A stretch of 16,432 bases of DNA from VGPE01 sp031431395 (GTDB taxonomy: Bacteria > Chloroflexota > Limnocylindria > Limnocylindrales > CSP1-4), in NCBI GenBank assembly GCA_031431395.1, contig JANPDJ010000139.1, forward strand, positions 1 through 16,432, given 5' to 3'. The stretch's first letter is position 1; every line of letters begins with the position of its first letter. Below are positions 1 through 6,273 of this stretch, piece by piece. A program made the position numbers and the translations under genes. The notes beneath the pieces are model-generated. The model had not been told where the DNA came from and ran no database searches. It worked only from the letters and a program-made list of their open reading frames with translations.

Positions 1-78
1 CGGCCGTCGGCGCCCGCGTCGGTGCGGCCGTCGGAGCCGCGGTGGGCGCGGCCGATGGGGCGGCCGTCGGCGCGGCCT
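1..78 (-). repeat. 12-bp period repeat encoding AAPT linker
   Basis: The ten-base word CGGCCGTCGG occurs at 1, 25 and 61, spaced by multiples of 12 bases, with degenerate copies between. On the minus strand each 12-base unit encodes Ala-Ala-Pro-Thr or Ala-Ala-Pro-Ser. It is the flexible linker of the partial lipoprotein and is a likely site of copy-number slippage. Confidence 0.7.
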
Positions 79-181
79 GGCTGGCGGGCGCCGGAGCCAG
101 CGTGAATGTGGTGTTCGTCGAGGACCCGCAGCCGGCGAAGATGAGGGCAGTGGCAGCCAGTACCATGACCAAGGGACGCAT
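1..181 (-). CDS. Lipoprotein, N-terminal part (cut by window edge)
   Basis: Reading the minus strand from an ATG at 181 gives an open frame to the window edge, about 60 codons. The first residues are a short charged start (MRP), a hydrophobic stretch (LVMVLAATALIFAG) and a cysteine at residue 18, which is a lipoprotein signal peptide with a lipobox-like FAGC. Phe at -3 is less usual than Leu. After the cysteine comes a Ser/Thr-rich stretch and then an AAPT/AAPS linker. The mature protein would be lipid-anchored outside the cytoplasmic membrane, with its functional domain beyond the window. A GGGAG sequence lies about 9 nt before the ATG. Such linkers often precede solute-binding or other extracytoplasmic domains, but nothing here identifies the domain. 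I see the signal peptide and linker directly; the function is unknown. Confidence 0.72.
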   Translation of the reverse strand, partial: MRPLVMVLAATALIFAGCGSSTNTTFTLAPAPASQAAPTAAPSAAPTAAPTAAPTRAPTA

Positions 182-308
182 GTTGGCTCTCCCGTGTGGA
201 CGGCACTGGAGGCGCCATCCGGCTGGCCCCCTTGCCACAAGCCCGCCCGTGGACCACGGACGAACGCTTGTTATGGCCGACGATCAGGGTTCCGGTTCGG
301 GCTCGGGA

Positions 309-322
309 GGGCCCTTCGGCCC
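309..322 (-). terminator. GC hairpin after the acetyltransferase gene
   Basis: GGGCC and GGCCC are separated by four bases (CTTC on the plus strand, GAAG on the minus strand), 28 bases past the stop of the minus-strand acetyltransferase gene. It lies in the 168-base gap before the lipoprotein gene. There is no T-tract, so it is only a possible terminator or transcript-end stabiliser. The rest of the gap (182-308 and 323-349) shows nothing else I can name. Confidence 0.3.
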
Positions 323-349
323 CATCTGGCAGGTCATCCGGCCGCCACG

Positions 350-1171
350 TCAGTGGCCGCCGCCGACGAAGTACACGATGCCGCCGACGATCCGGAACCC
401 CAGCCGGAGGTACACCGGCGTCCCGAGCGTGGAGGCGCTGAGCACGCCCATCGGGTAGCCGGCCTCCTGTGCCGCCGCGAGCGCTCCGGCCGTGATCGCC
501 CGGCCGAAGCCCTGGCCGCGGACATCGGCCAGGGTGTCGACGTGGTAGATCCCGGCGGTCCCGCTCGGCTCGTCGAGGTAGACCGTGGCGCCGGCGACCG
601 GCCGGTCGCCGAGCCAGCCCACGAACTGGCGCAGTGGGCTCCCAGGCCCCAACCCGAGTTCGCTGTGCGCACGCCGCCAGGCGGCCATCGTGCGGTCGTC
701 CAGGCGCAGGTTCGCCCGCCGGACGCTGAGCCAGGCCTCGAGACCGGCCGGGTCGAGCACTTCGGTCACGGATCCGTGCTCGGACGCCCATCGCGGGGGA
801 TCGAATGCCGCCAGATCGATCGTCATCGTGGGCATGTGCGGCCAGCGCCGCTCGAACCCCTGGGACTCGAGGCGATCGGCCAGGTCATCGGGTGCGCTTC
901 CCGGTCCCACGACCCAGCGCCATGGCAATCCGTCGGGGAACCAGGCGCGCATCTCTGCTGCCAGGTCCGCGGACGATTCCCCGGCGACGCTCGCCCGCAT
1001 CACGCCGTTCAGGAAGCCCGAGTGAAGCCCGGTCCGGAAGCGGAAGAGCCGGTCCGTCTGTTCAACCACTCCACCGAACCGGGTGGCGAGCGCGAACGAA
1101 AGCGCCTCCCAGTTCGCGATGACCGCCCGCGCCAGTTCCGCGTCCGTCCGATTTGCGCCCGGCATGTCCAT
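350..1171 (-). CDS. GNAT-family N-acetyltransferase
   Basis: The 273-residue protein has a C-terminal GNAT fold at about residues 140-273. The acetyl-CoA pyrophosphate-binding motif reads R218-G-Q-G-F-G, preceded by the usual strand (GIYHVDTLADV) and followed by a helix (AITAGALAAAQEAG). A late YLRLGF motif near residues 254-259 is typical of the family. The first ~135 residues are a second, weaker domain, perhaps a degenerate GNAT half. The substrate is unknown. I prefer the ATG at 1171 (another lies at 1165) over one at 1234, because the extra upstream residues look non-coding and would use up the divergent promoter space. It is transcribed away from hyuA with about 100 bases between starts. 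No convincing Shine-Dalgarno is visible. Confidence 0.82.
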   Translation of the reverse strand: MDMPGANRTDAELARAVIANWEALSFALATRFGGVVEQTDRLFRFRTGLHSGFLNGVMRASVAGESSADLAAEMRAWFPDGLPWRWVVGPGSAPDDLADRLESQGFERRWPHMPTMTIDLAAFDPPRWASEHGSVTEVLDPAGLEAWLSVRRANLRLDDRTMAAWRRAHSELGLGPGSPLRQFVGWLGDRPVAGATVYLDEPSGTAGIYHVDTLADVRGQGFGRAITAGALAAAQEAGYPMGVLSASTLGTPVYLRLGFRIVGGIVYFVGGGH

Positions 1172-1260
1172 CGCGAGATCGTAGCGAAGGGACAGCCCCC
1201 ATGGCGAGCCGCGCGCGCGTGGCTGGCACGGCAATGGAGCGGCGGGGTCGCCGGCCGTGC

Positions 1261-1266
1261 GATCAT
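1261..1266 (+). promoter_or_regulatory. Possible -10 box of leaderless hyuA transcript
   Basis: GATCAT lies six bases before the hyuA ATG, where no Shine-Dalgarno is present. The position fits the -10 box of a leaderless mRNA, but the first base departs from TANNNT and no -35 is clear, so this is weak. It lies in the 101-base divergent gap between the acetyltransferase and hyuA starts, which must hold promoters for both directions. Confidence 0.22.
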
Positions 1267-1272
1267 CGGGCC

Positions 1273-3348
1273 ATGAGCGTGCGACTTGGCGTTGATGTTG
1301 GCGGCACCTTCACGGACCTGGTGCTGTTCGATGCGGAATCGAACACGATCCATTTCACGAAGACCTCGTCCACGCCTGCCAACCAGGCGGAGGGCGTCGA
1401 GGAGGGGATCCGCAAGGTCGTGGGGCTGGCCGGCCGCACCCCGGCCGACATCGCGTTCTTCGTGCACGGCACCACCGTCGCGACGAATGCGCTGCTGGAG
1501 CGCAAGGGCGTAGCGTGCGCACTCCTCACGACCGAGGGCTTCCGTGACGTGCTCCAGATCGGCCGGCAGGATCGCCCGAGGCTCTACGACTGGTTCGCGC
1601 AACGGCCGCCGCCGCTCGTTCCGCGCTCGCTGACCTTCGAGGTCCGCGAGCGGATGCTGCACACGGGTGAGGCGCTGACAGCCCTGGACGAGGCCCAGGC
1701 CATCGAGTCGATCCTGCGCGCGAAGGCGGCCGGGGTGACCGCGATCGCGGTCTGCCTGCTCCACTCCTACGCGAATGCCGCGCACGAGCGCCGTGTCGGG
1801 GAGCTGATCGCCCAGCACTTCCCGGAAGCCGAGGTCTCGCTCTCATCCGATGTCATTCCCGAGTTCCGCGAGTACGAACGCGCGAGCACGACGACCGTCA
1901 ATGCCTACGTCATGCCCATCGTGCGCCGCTACGTGGCCCGGCTCGCGGAACGGACCGCCGCGATGGGCGTCCCCGCCGAGCTGCACATCATGCAGAGCAA
2001 CGGCGGCCTGATGACCGCCCGCGCGGCCGGCGAGCAGAGCGTCCGGACCATGCTGTCCGGCCCGGCGGCGGGGGTGCTGGGGGCGGTGGCACTGGCCCGG
2101 CAGGCCGGATTCGACAACGTCCTGAGCGTCGACATGGGCGGCACCTCGTTCGACATCTGCCTCGCCTACGAGGGACAGCTGCGGTTCACGAAGGAGAGCG
2201 AGATCGGCTCGCTCCCGGTGAAAGTGCCGATGATCGACATCCACACCCTCGGTGCCGGCGGCGGCTCCGTCGCGTGGATCGATGCCGGCGGTGCGCTTCG
2301 TGTGGGCCCGCGGTCGGCCGGTGCACAGCCCGGGCCCGCGGCCTACGGTCGGGGCGGAACGGAAGCGACGGTGACCGACGCCAACGTCGTCCTGGGCCGG
2401 ATCGATCCTGCGAACTTCCTGGGCGGCGAAATGCGCCTCGACGGCGACGCGGCCCGACGCGCGGTCGAGCGGATCGCGGTGCCGCTGGGTCTCGGGGTTG
2501 AAGAAGCGGCGGAAGGGATCATTCGCGTCATCAACGCAACCATGGTCCGCGGCATGCGCGCCGTCTCCGTCGAGAAAGGCTACGACCCGCGCGACTTCGC
2601 CATTGTGGCGTTCGGCGGCGGCGGCCCACTCCACGCGGCGGATGTCGCGCGAGAATTGGGTGTGCCGAACGTGCTCATTCCCGTGATGCCGGGCGTCACC
2701 TCCGCGCTGGGCCTCCTGGTTGCGGATCTCCGCTACGACGTGAGCGCCACCGTCCGCGGCTCCCTCGCTGACCCCGACCTCTCTGCGCTGACGGCTGTCT
2801 ACCAGGAGCTCGAGCGCCAGGCGCTGGGCCAGATGGCGCGGGACGGAGTGGATCACGGCGCCGTCGCGCTGACGCGATCGGCGGATGTGCGGTATGCGCG
2901 CCAGTCCTGGGAACTCGAAGTGACGGTGCCGCCCGGCATCCTCGATCAGACCGCGATCGACCTGGTCCGGTCCCACTTCCACGCCCGTCACGCGCAGCAG
3001 TACGGCTACGCCATGGAGCACGAGGAGTTGATCCTGGTGAACGCGCAGGTGAGCGCCATCGCCGTCCTGCCGAAGCCGCCGCTCGGGACGGCGGACGGGA
3101 CGCACGGCTCCCGGGCGTCGCGGGCCGCCGCCGCCGCCGCGAGCGATGACCGGCACGGCGAGCGCCCCACGTGGCTCGCCGGACGATGGGAGCGCGCGCG
3201 GATCTACGACCGCGGCCGGCTCGCTCCAGGGGCGGCGATCCAGGGGCCGGCGATCGTCGAGCAGCTCGACACCACGACGTTCCTCGGCGCCGGCGATCGC
3301 GCCCAAGTGGACACGTTCGGCAACCTGATCGTGAAGGTGGCGCAGTGA
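1273..3348 (+). CDS. hyuA: Hydantoinase/oxoprolinase family subunit A (HyuA-like ATPase)
   Basis: The 691-residue protein is the usual length for HyuA, the ATP-using subunit of N-methylhydantoinase, 5-oxoprolinase and acetone carboxylase-type enzymes. The N-terminal half has actin-like ATPase motifs: DVGGTFTD (residues 8-15), DMGGTSFD (from 287) and FGGGGPLH (from 447). The C-terminal third matches the acetone carboxylase-like tail. Near its end is a low-complexity stretch with six alanines encoded partly by five GCC triplets at 3124-3138. The start at 1273 is chosen because MSVRLGVDVGGTFTD is the family's normal N-terminus; the frame is open upstream to 1153 but that part is unlike the family. 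It overlaps hyuB by four bases (GTGA). Expected reaction: ATP-dependent opening of a cyclic amide such as a hydantoin or 5-oxoproline. The exact substrate cannot be read from sequence. Confidence 0.92.
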   Translation: MSVRLGVDVGGTFTDLVLFDAESNTIHFTKTSSTPANQAEGVEEGIRKVVGLAGRTPADIAFFVHGTTVATNALLERKGVACALLTTEGFRDVLQIGRQDRPRLYDWFAQRPPPLVPRSLTFEVRERMLHTGEALTALDEAQAIESILRAKAAGVTAIAVCLLHSYANAAHERRVGELIAQHFPEAEVSLSSDVIPEFREYERASTTTVNAYVMPIVRRYVARLAERTAAMGVPAELHIMQSNGGLMTARAAGEQSVRTMLSGPAAGVLGAVALARQAGFDNVLSVDMGGTSFDICLAYEGQLRFTKESEIGSLPVKVPMIDIHTLGAGGGSVAWIDAGGALRVGPRSAGAQPGPAAYGRGGTEATVTDANVVLGRIDPANFLGGEMRLDGDAARRAVERIAVPLGLGVEEAAEGIIRVINATMVRGMRAVSVEKGYDPRDFAIVAFGGGGPLHAADVARELGVPNVLIPVMPGVTSALGLLVADLRYDVSATVRGSLADPDLSALTAVYQELERQALGQMARDGVDHGAVALTRSADVRYARQSWELEVTVPPGILDQTAIDLVRSHFHARHAQQYGYAMEHEELILVNAQVSAIAVLPKPPLGTADGTHGSRASRAAAAAASDDRHGERPTWLAGRWERARIYDRGRLAPGAAIQGPAIVEQLDTTTFLGAGDRAQVDTFGNLIVKVAQ

Positions 3349-5174
3349 GCGACCGACGTCCGGATGGAGTCCGGCCGGCCCCGGCCGCCTCGTCAGCGGG
3401 TCACGCATCCGCGGCCCACGGCGCGCCCAGCTCGGTCGATCCGGTCACCCTCGAAGTGCTCCGCAACGGCTTGTACTCGGTGTCGGACGAGATGGTCGCC
3501 GGCCTGATCCGCGCCTCGTACTCCACGAACATCAAGGACCGCCGCGACTGCTCCTGCGGCCTCTACACGGCCGACGGCGATGTGATCGCCATGAGCGAGT
3601 ACGGCGGCACTCCCCTCCATCTCGGGACGATGCATCCTGCCGTGAAGACCGTGTTCGCGTCGTGGCCGGCGGAGACCCTGGAGCCCGGCGACGCGATCAT
3701 CATGAACACGCCCTACCCGGCGGGCCCCGGCCACCTCAACGACGTCTGCGTCGTAGGCCCCATCTTCGTGGACGGTGAGCTGTTCGCGATTGCCGCCAGC
3801 CAGTCACACCGCGTGGACGTCGGCGGGTTCGCACCCGGGTCCATGCCGTTCGGCGTGACAGAGCACTTCCAGGAAGGGCTCCAGATCACGCCGATGAAGA
3901 TCATGCGGCGCGGCGTTCTGGACGAGCACCTGCTGGCGTTCATCAACCAGAACCTGCGCACCCCGGAGGAGCAGACGGGCGACCTCATGGCCCAGATCGC
4001 GGCCAACGTGATCGCCCAGCGCCGGATCGAGGAGTTGGCCGCGAAACACGGCAAGGACCAGCTGAAGCGGTACTTCGCGGCCCTGATGGACTACTCGGAG
4101 CGGCGGATGATCGCCGGGATCCGCACCCTGCCCGAGGGTGTCTACCGTGGCGAGGACGTGATCGAGGGCGACGGGATCGTGACCGACAACGTCGCGATCC
4201 GGGTGGAGGTCACTGTTCGCGACGGCCGTTTCATCGCCGATTTCTCCGACACCGACCCGCAGGTCCTGGGGCCCATCAACTGCCGCTGGCCCTCTGTCGC
4301 GGCGTGCGTCTACTACCTGCTGAAATGCCTGGTGGACCCGGAGCTGCCGGCGAACGCCGGCGCATACCGGCCCGTTGAGGTGCGGACGAAGCCGGGCACG
4401 ATCCTGGAGGCGCAGTTCCCGGCCGCCGTCTGCAACGCCAACATCATCACGACCCAGCGCATCGTGGACGCCCTCCTCCGGGCGCTGATCGAGGCGGCAC
4501 CCGAGCGCGCGATCGCGGCCTGCTCCGGGACGATGAACCTGCTCAACGTGGGCGGCTACGTACCCGAGACCGGGCGCTACTTCAACTACATCGAGACGTA
4601 CGGCGGCGGCCAGGGCGCGATGCACGACCGGGACGGGATGGACGGCGTCCACAGCCACATGACGAACACCCGGAATGCGCCGGTGGAAGCCATCGAGGCT
4701 GCCTATCCCCTCCGGGTCCGCTCGTATGGGCTCGTGCCCGATTCCGAGGGGCCGGGCCGCTGGCGCGGCGGCGTCGGCATGCACCGCGAGTTCGACATCC
4801 TGGGCACCTATACGCGCCTCACGGTCAGCTCCGACCGTCAGAAGGTGCACCCGTGGGGGGTCTTCGGCGGTGGCGAAGCTGCGGGTTCGGCCGACATCGT
4901 CGAGAGCCTCGACGGCTCGCGACTCGAGTTGCCGTCCAAGGTGACGACGTTCCTCAAGCACCACGACCACCTGCGGACGGTGACGCCGGGCGGCGGCGGC
5001 TGGGGCGATCCGCTGGAGCGCCCGGCCGACATGGTCGCGCACGACGTTCGCGAAGGGCTCGTGTCGACCCAGCGCGCGGCTTCCGTCTACGGGGTCGTGG
5101 TGCTTGCAGACGGCACGGTCGATGCGACCGCCAGCGTGACGCGTCGGGCGGCCATGCGGGTGCGGCCGGCCTGA
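3345..5174 (+). CDS. hyuB: Hydantoinase/oxoprolinase family subunit B (HyuB-like)
   Basis: The 609-residue partner of HyuA carries family hallmarks: DPVTLEVLRNGL (32-43), GHLNDV (129-134), HRVDVGG (155-161) and the C-terminal PGGGGWGDP (548-556). The start is the GTG at 3345, whose first bases overlap the hyuA stop (GTGA). AAGGTGG at 3334-3340 is a well-placed Shine-Dalgarno. The frame is open further upstream, but those residues are shadow of hyuA. The first 30 residues are an Ala/Pro-rich tail. In known enzymes A and B form one complex in the cytoplasm, and the overlap suggests coupled translation for fixed stoichiometry. N-methylhydantoinase and 5-oxoprolinase are the likeliest roles; acetone carboxylase is less likely because no small gamma subunit gene follows. 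Confidence 0.92.
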   Translation: MSDRRPDGVRPAPAASSAGHASAAHGAPSSVDPVTLEVLRNGLYSVSDEMVAGLIRASYSTNIKDRRDCSCGLYTADGDVIAMSEYGGTPLHLGTMHPAVKTVFASWPAETLEPGDAIIMNTPYPAGPGHLNDVCVVGPIFVDGELFAIAASQSHRVDVGGFAPGSMPFGVTEHFQEGLQITPMKIMRRGVLDEHLLAFINQNLRTPEEQTGDLMAQIAANVIAQRRIEELAAKHGKDQLKRYFAALMDYSERRMIAGIRTLPEGVYRGEDVIEGDGIVTDNVAIRVEVTVRDGRFIADFSDTDPQVLGPINCRWPSVAACVYYLLKCLVDPELPANAGAYRPVEVRTKPGTILEAQFPAAVCNANIITTQRIVDALLRALIEAAPERAIAACSGTMNLLNVGGYVPETGRYFNYIETYGGGQGAMHDRDGMDGVHSHMTNTRNAPVEAIEAAYPLRVRSYGLVPDSEGPGRWRGGVGMHREFDILGTYTRLTVSSDRQKVHPWGVFGGGEAAGSADIVESLDGSRLELPSKVTTFLKHHDHLRTVTPGGGGWGDPLERPADMVAHDVREGLVSTQRAASVYGVVVLADGTVDATASVTRRAAMRVRPA

Positions 5175-5181
5175 CGGTCCC

Positions 5182-5195
5182 CGCCCGAAGGGGCG
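5182..5195. terminator. GC hairpin between convergent gene ends
   Basis: CGCCC and GGGCG form a five-base-pair stem around GAAG, eight bases after the hyuB stop. The loop and GC stem resemble the hairpin at 309-322. There is no T-tract, so termination is only suggested by position. Confidence 0.35.
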
Positions 5196-5199
5196 ACGC

Positions 5200-5316
5200 T
5201 CAGTGCGGCTGCCCGGCCCCGTTCCCGGTCGTGATCGCGCGCCAGAGCACACCTGCGCCCAGCGCGACCACGAACAGCGGCCAGATCACGTCCCAGTCAA
5301 CATCGGGAATCGTCAT
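5200..5316 (-). CDS. Possible 38-residue single-helix membrane protein
   Basis: An ATG at 5316 opens a 38-codon frame. Residues around 9-31 (VIWPLFVVALGAGVLWRAITTG) form one clear membrane-spanning helix, and the Asp/Trp run before it followed by WPLF resembles the LiaF/DUF5668-type transmembrane segment. The tail is short and polar. It converges with hyuB (25 bases apart). No good Shine-Dalgarno is seen. The same frame is open upstream to 5613, but those residues look non-coding. It may be a real small protein or the remnant of a longer membrane gene. The hydrophobic segment is directly visible; coding status is uncertain. Confidence 0.38.
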   Translation of the reverse strand: MTIPDVDWDVIWPLFVVALGAGVLWRAITTGNGAGQPH

Positions 5317-5323
5317 ACCCAGG

Positions 5324-5551
5324 GTGTTGCGCAGGAAGGGGCTGGCTGACCACGTGGTCACAGAGACCCTTGACGCGGTCGACAGGTTCGCGCCGGACTT
5401 TGCGCAGGGGATGGTTGACGACGAACGAGCCGGCCCTGCGAAGCAGCTCATCCGGGGCCTCCTTGCCTCGGGGATCGACCTGATGGACGAGTCCGCGGTA
5501 CAACGCCGGGTCCAGCAACACAACCAGGGACTTCTCGACCCGCGGACCTGA
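5324..5551 (+). CDS. Hypothetical small protein, possibly a gene remnant
   Basis: A plus-strand frame ends at 5551. From a GTG at 5324 it gives 75 residues: VLRRKGLADHVVTETLDAVD followed by an acidic/helical stretch and a tail AVQRRVQQHNQGLLDPRT. Its amphipathic pattern and third-position G/C preference look protein-like, though the preference is weaker than in neighbouring genes. The frame stays open far upstream under hyuB, so the true start is uncertain and no Shine-Dalgarno supports the GTG. I do not recognise the family. It could be the C-terminal end of a decayed gene. It lies head-to-head with the 38-residue membrane ORF and just before the vapB promoter. Confidence 0.38.
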   Translation: MLRRKGLADHVVTETLDAVDRFAPDFAQGMVDDERAGPAKQLIRGLLASGIDLMDESAVQRRVQQHNQGLLDPRT

Positions 5552-5595
5552 CCCACGAAGCTGACCCGAGCACGCAGATCTGGACCGGCTGGGGG

Positions 5596-5604
5596 TGGTA
5601 CCAT
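5596..5604 (+). promoter_or_regulatory. Extended -10 promoter with overlapping operator-like palindrome for vapBC
   Basis: TGGTACCAT reads as an extended -10 box (TG, one base, TACCAT), with TACCAT ending seven bases before the vapB ATG. That spacing fits a leaderless transcript, and vapB has no Shine-Dalgarno. The first eight bases, TGGTACCA, are a perfect palindrome. An operator overlapping -10 would suit autorepression by a ribbon-helix-helix antitoxin, as known for many toxin-antitoxin pairs. No matching -35 is seen. Box and palindrome are seen; their use is inferred. Confidence 0.5.
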
Positions 5605-5611
5605 ATAGGGC

Positions 5612-5839
5612 ATGAAGAAGACGACGGTCTACCTCGAGCCAGAGTTGGACCTCGCCCTGGGCCGCCTGGCCGCCAAACGGCGCGTTTCGAAGGCCGAGGT
5701 GATCCGATCCGCGTTGCGGGATGCGGCCATGCAGGTCGAGCGGCCCCGAATCACAGGGATCGGCCTGGCCCACGGGCCGGGCGACGTGGCGGACAACATC
5801 GATCGTCACCTCGCCGAGACCAGCTTCGGCCGCGAATGA
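5612..5839 (+). CDS. vapB: Ribbon-helix-helix antitoxin (VapB-like)
   Basis: The 75-residue protein begins KKTTVYLEPELDLALGRLAA, a ribbon-helix-helix DNA-binding fold: a short beta strand (residues 3-8), helix, turn, then a second helix (SKAEVIRSALRDAA, about 26-39). The remaining ~35 residues would form the toxin-neutralising tail, ending in IDRHLAETSFGRE. In this family the protein binds and inhibits the partner toxin and represses its own promoter. Its stop codon overlaps the vapC start (ATGA), typical of coupled toxin-antitoxin genes. The start codon follows a -10-like box by seven bases. The identification rests on fold and the adjacent PIN-domain gene. Confidence 0.85.
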   Translation: MKKTTVYLEPELDLALGRLAAKRRVSKAEVIRSALRDAAMQVERPRITGIGLAHGPGDVADNIDRHLAETSFGRE

Positions 5840-6273
5840 TCATCCTCGACACGTCGGTTATCTACGCGCTGCTGGATGCTGCCGACAGCCGGCACCGCCA
5901 GGCGCTCGAGTGGTACGACGCCCTTGATGAAGAGCTGGTCACGACGCCGCTCGTGCTCGCGGAGGCCGATCACCTGGCCACGACGCGCGGCGGCCCCCGG
6001 GCGGTTCGGGCGTTCCGGGCGGACGTCAGCGCCGGCGCCTACCTCGTGGAATGGTGGCCGACCGCCGCCCGGGAAGCCGCCGAGCTGGCTGATCGTTACG
6101 CCGACCTTGGCATCGGTCTGACGGATGCATCGCTGGTCGTCCTGGCCGCGCGCGTTGGTTCGGCGGATGTCGCCACGTTCGACGAGCGGCACTTCCGGGC
6201 CGTTCGCCCGCTGGGCGGTGCGGATGCGTTCCGCCTCCTACCCCTCGACGCCTCCGCCCAAACCCGCAGCTAG
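5836..6273 (+). CDS. vapC: PIN-domain ribonuclease toxin (VapC-like)
   Basis: The 145-residue protein is a PIN domain with its acidic metal-binding residues in place: D5 (MIILDTS), E43 (LVLAEADHL), D97 (LTDASLV) and D116 (VATFDERHF). Members of this family are Mg-dependent endoribonucleases; many cut tRNA or rRNA, but the target here is not predictable. It overlaps vapB by four bases (ATGA). At the other end its TAG stop interlocks with the gmaS stop on the opposite strand in a single CTAG, so the two genes converge with no spacer or terminator between them. Everything looks intact, so the toxin is probably active unless held by VapB. Confidence 0.9.
   Translation: MIILDTSVIYALLDAADSRHRQALEWYDALDEELVTTPLVLAEADHLATTRGGPRAVRAFRADVSAGAYLVEWWPTAAREAAELADRYADLGIGLTDASLVVLAARVGSADVATFDERHFRAVRPLGGADAFRLLPLDASAQTRS

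Noticed and set aside
1..78. CRISPR-like short repeats at the left edge
   Set aside because: The period is 12 bases without spacers, and it encodes an in-frame AAPT linker.
194..1276. 360-codon plus-strand frame
   Set aside because: Antisense to the GNAT gene, whose acetyl-CoA motif is clear on the minus strand.
1843..3408. 521-codon minus-strand frame
   Set aside because: Shadow of hyuA, whose motifs are intact on the plus strand.
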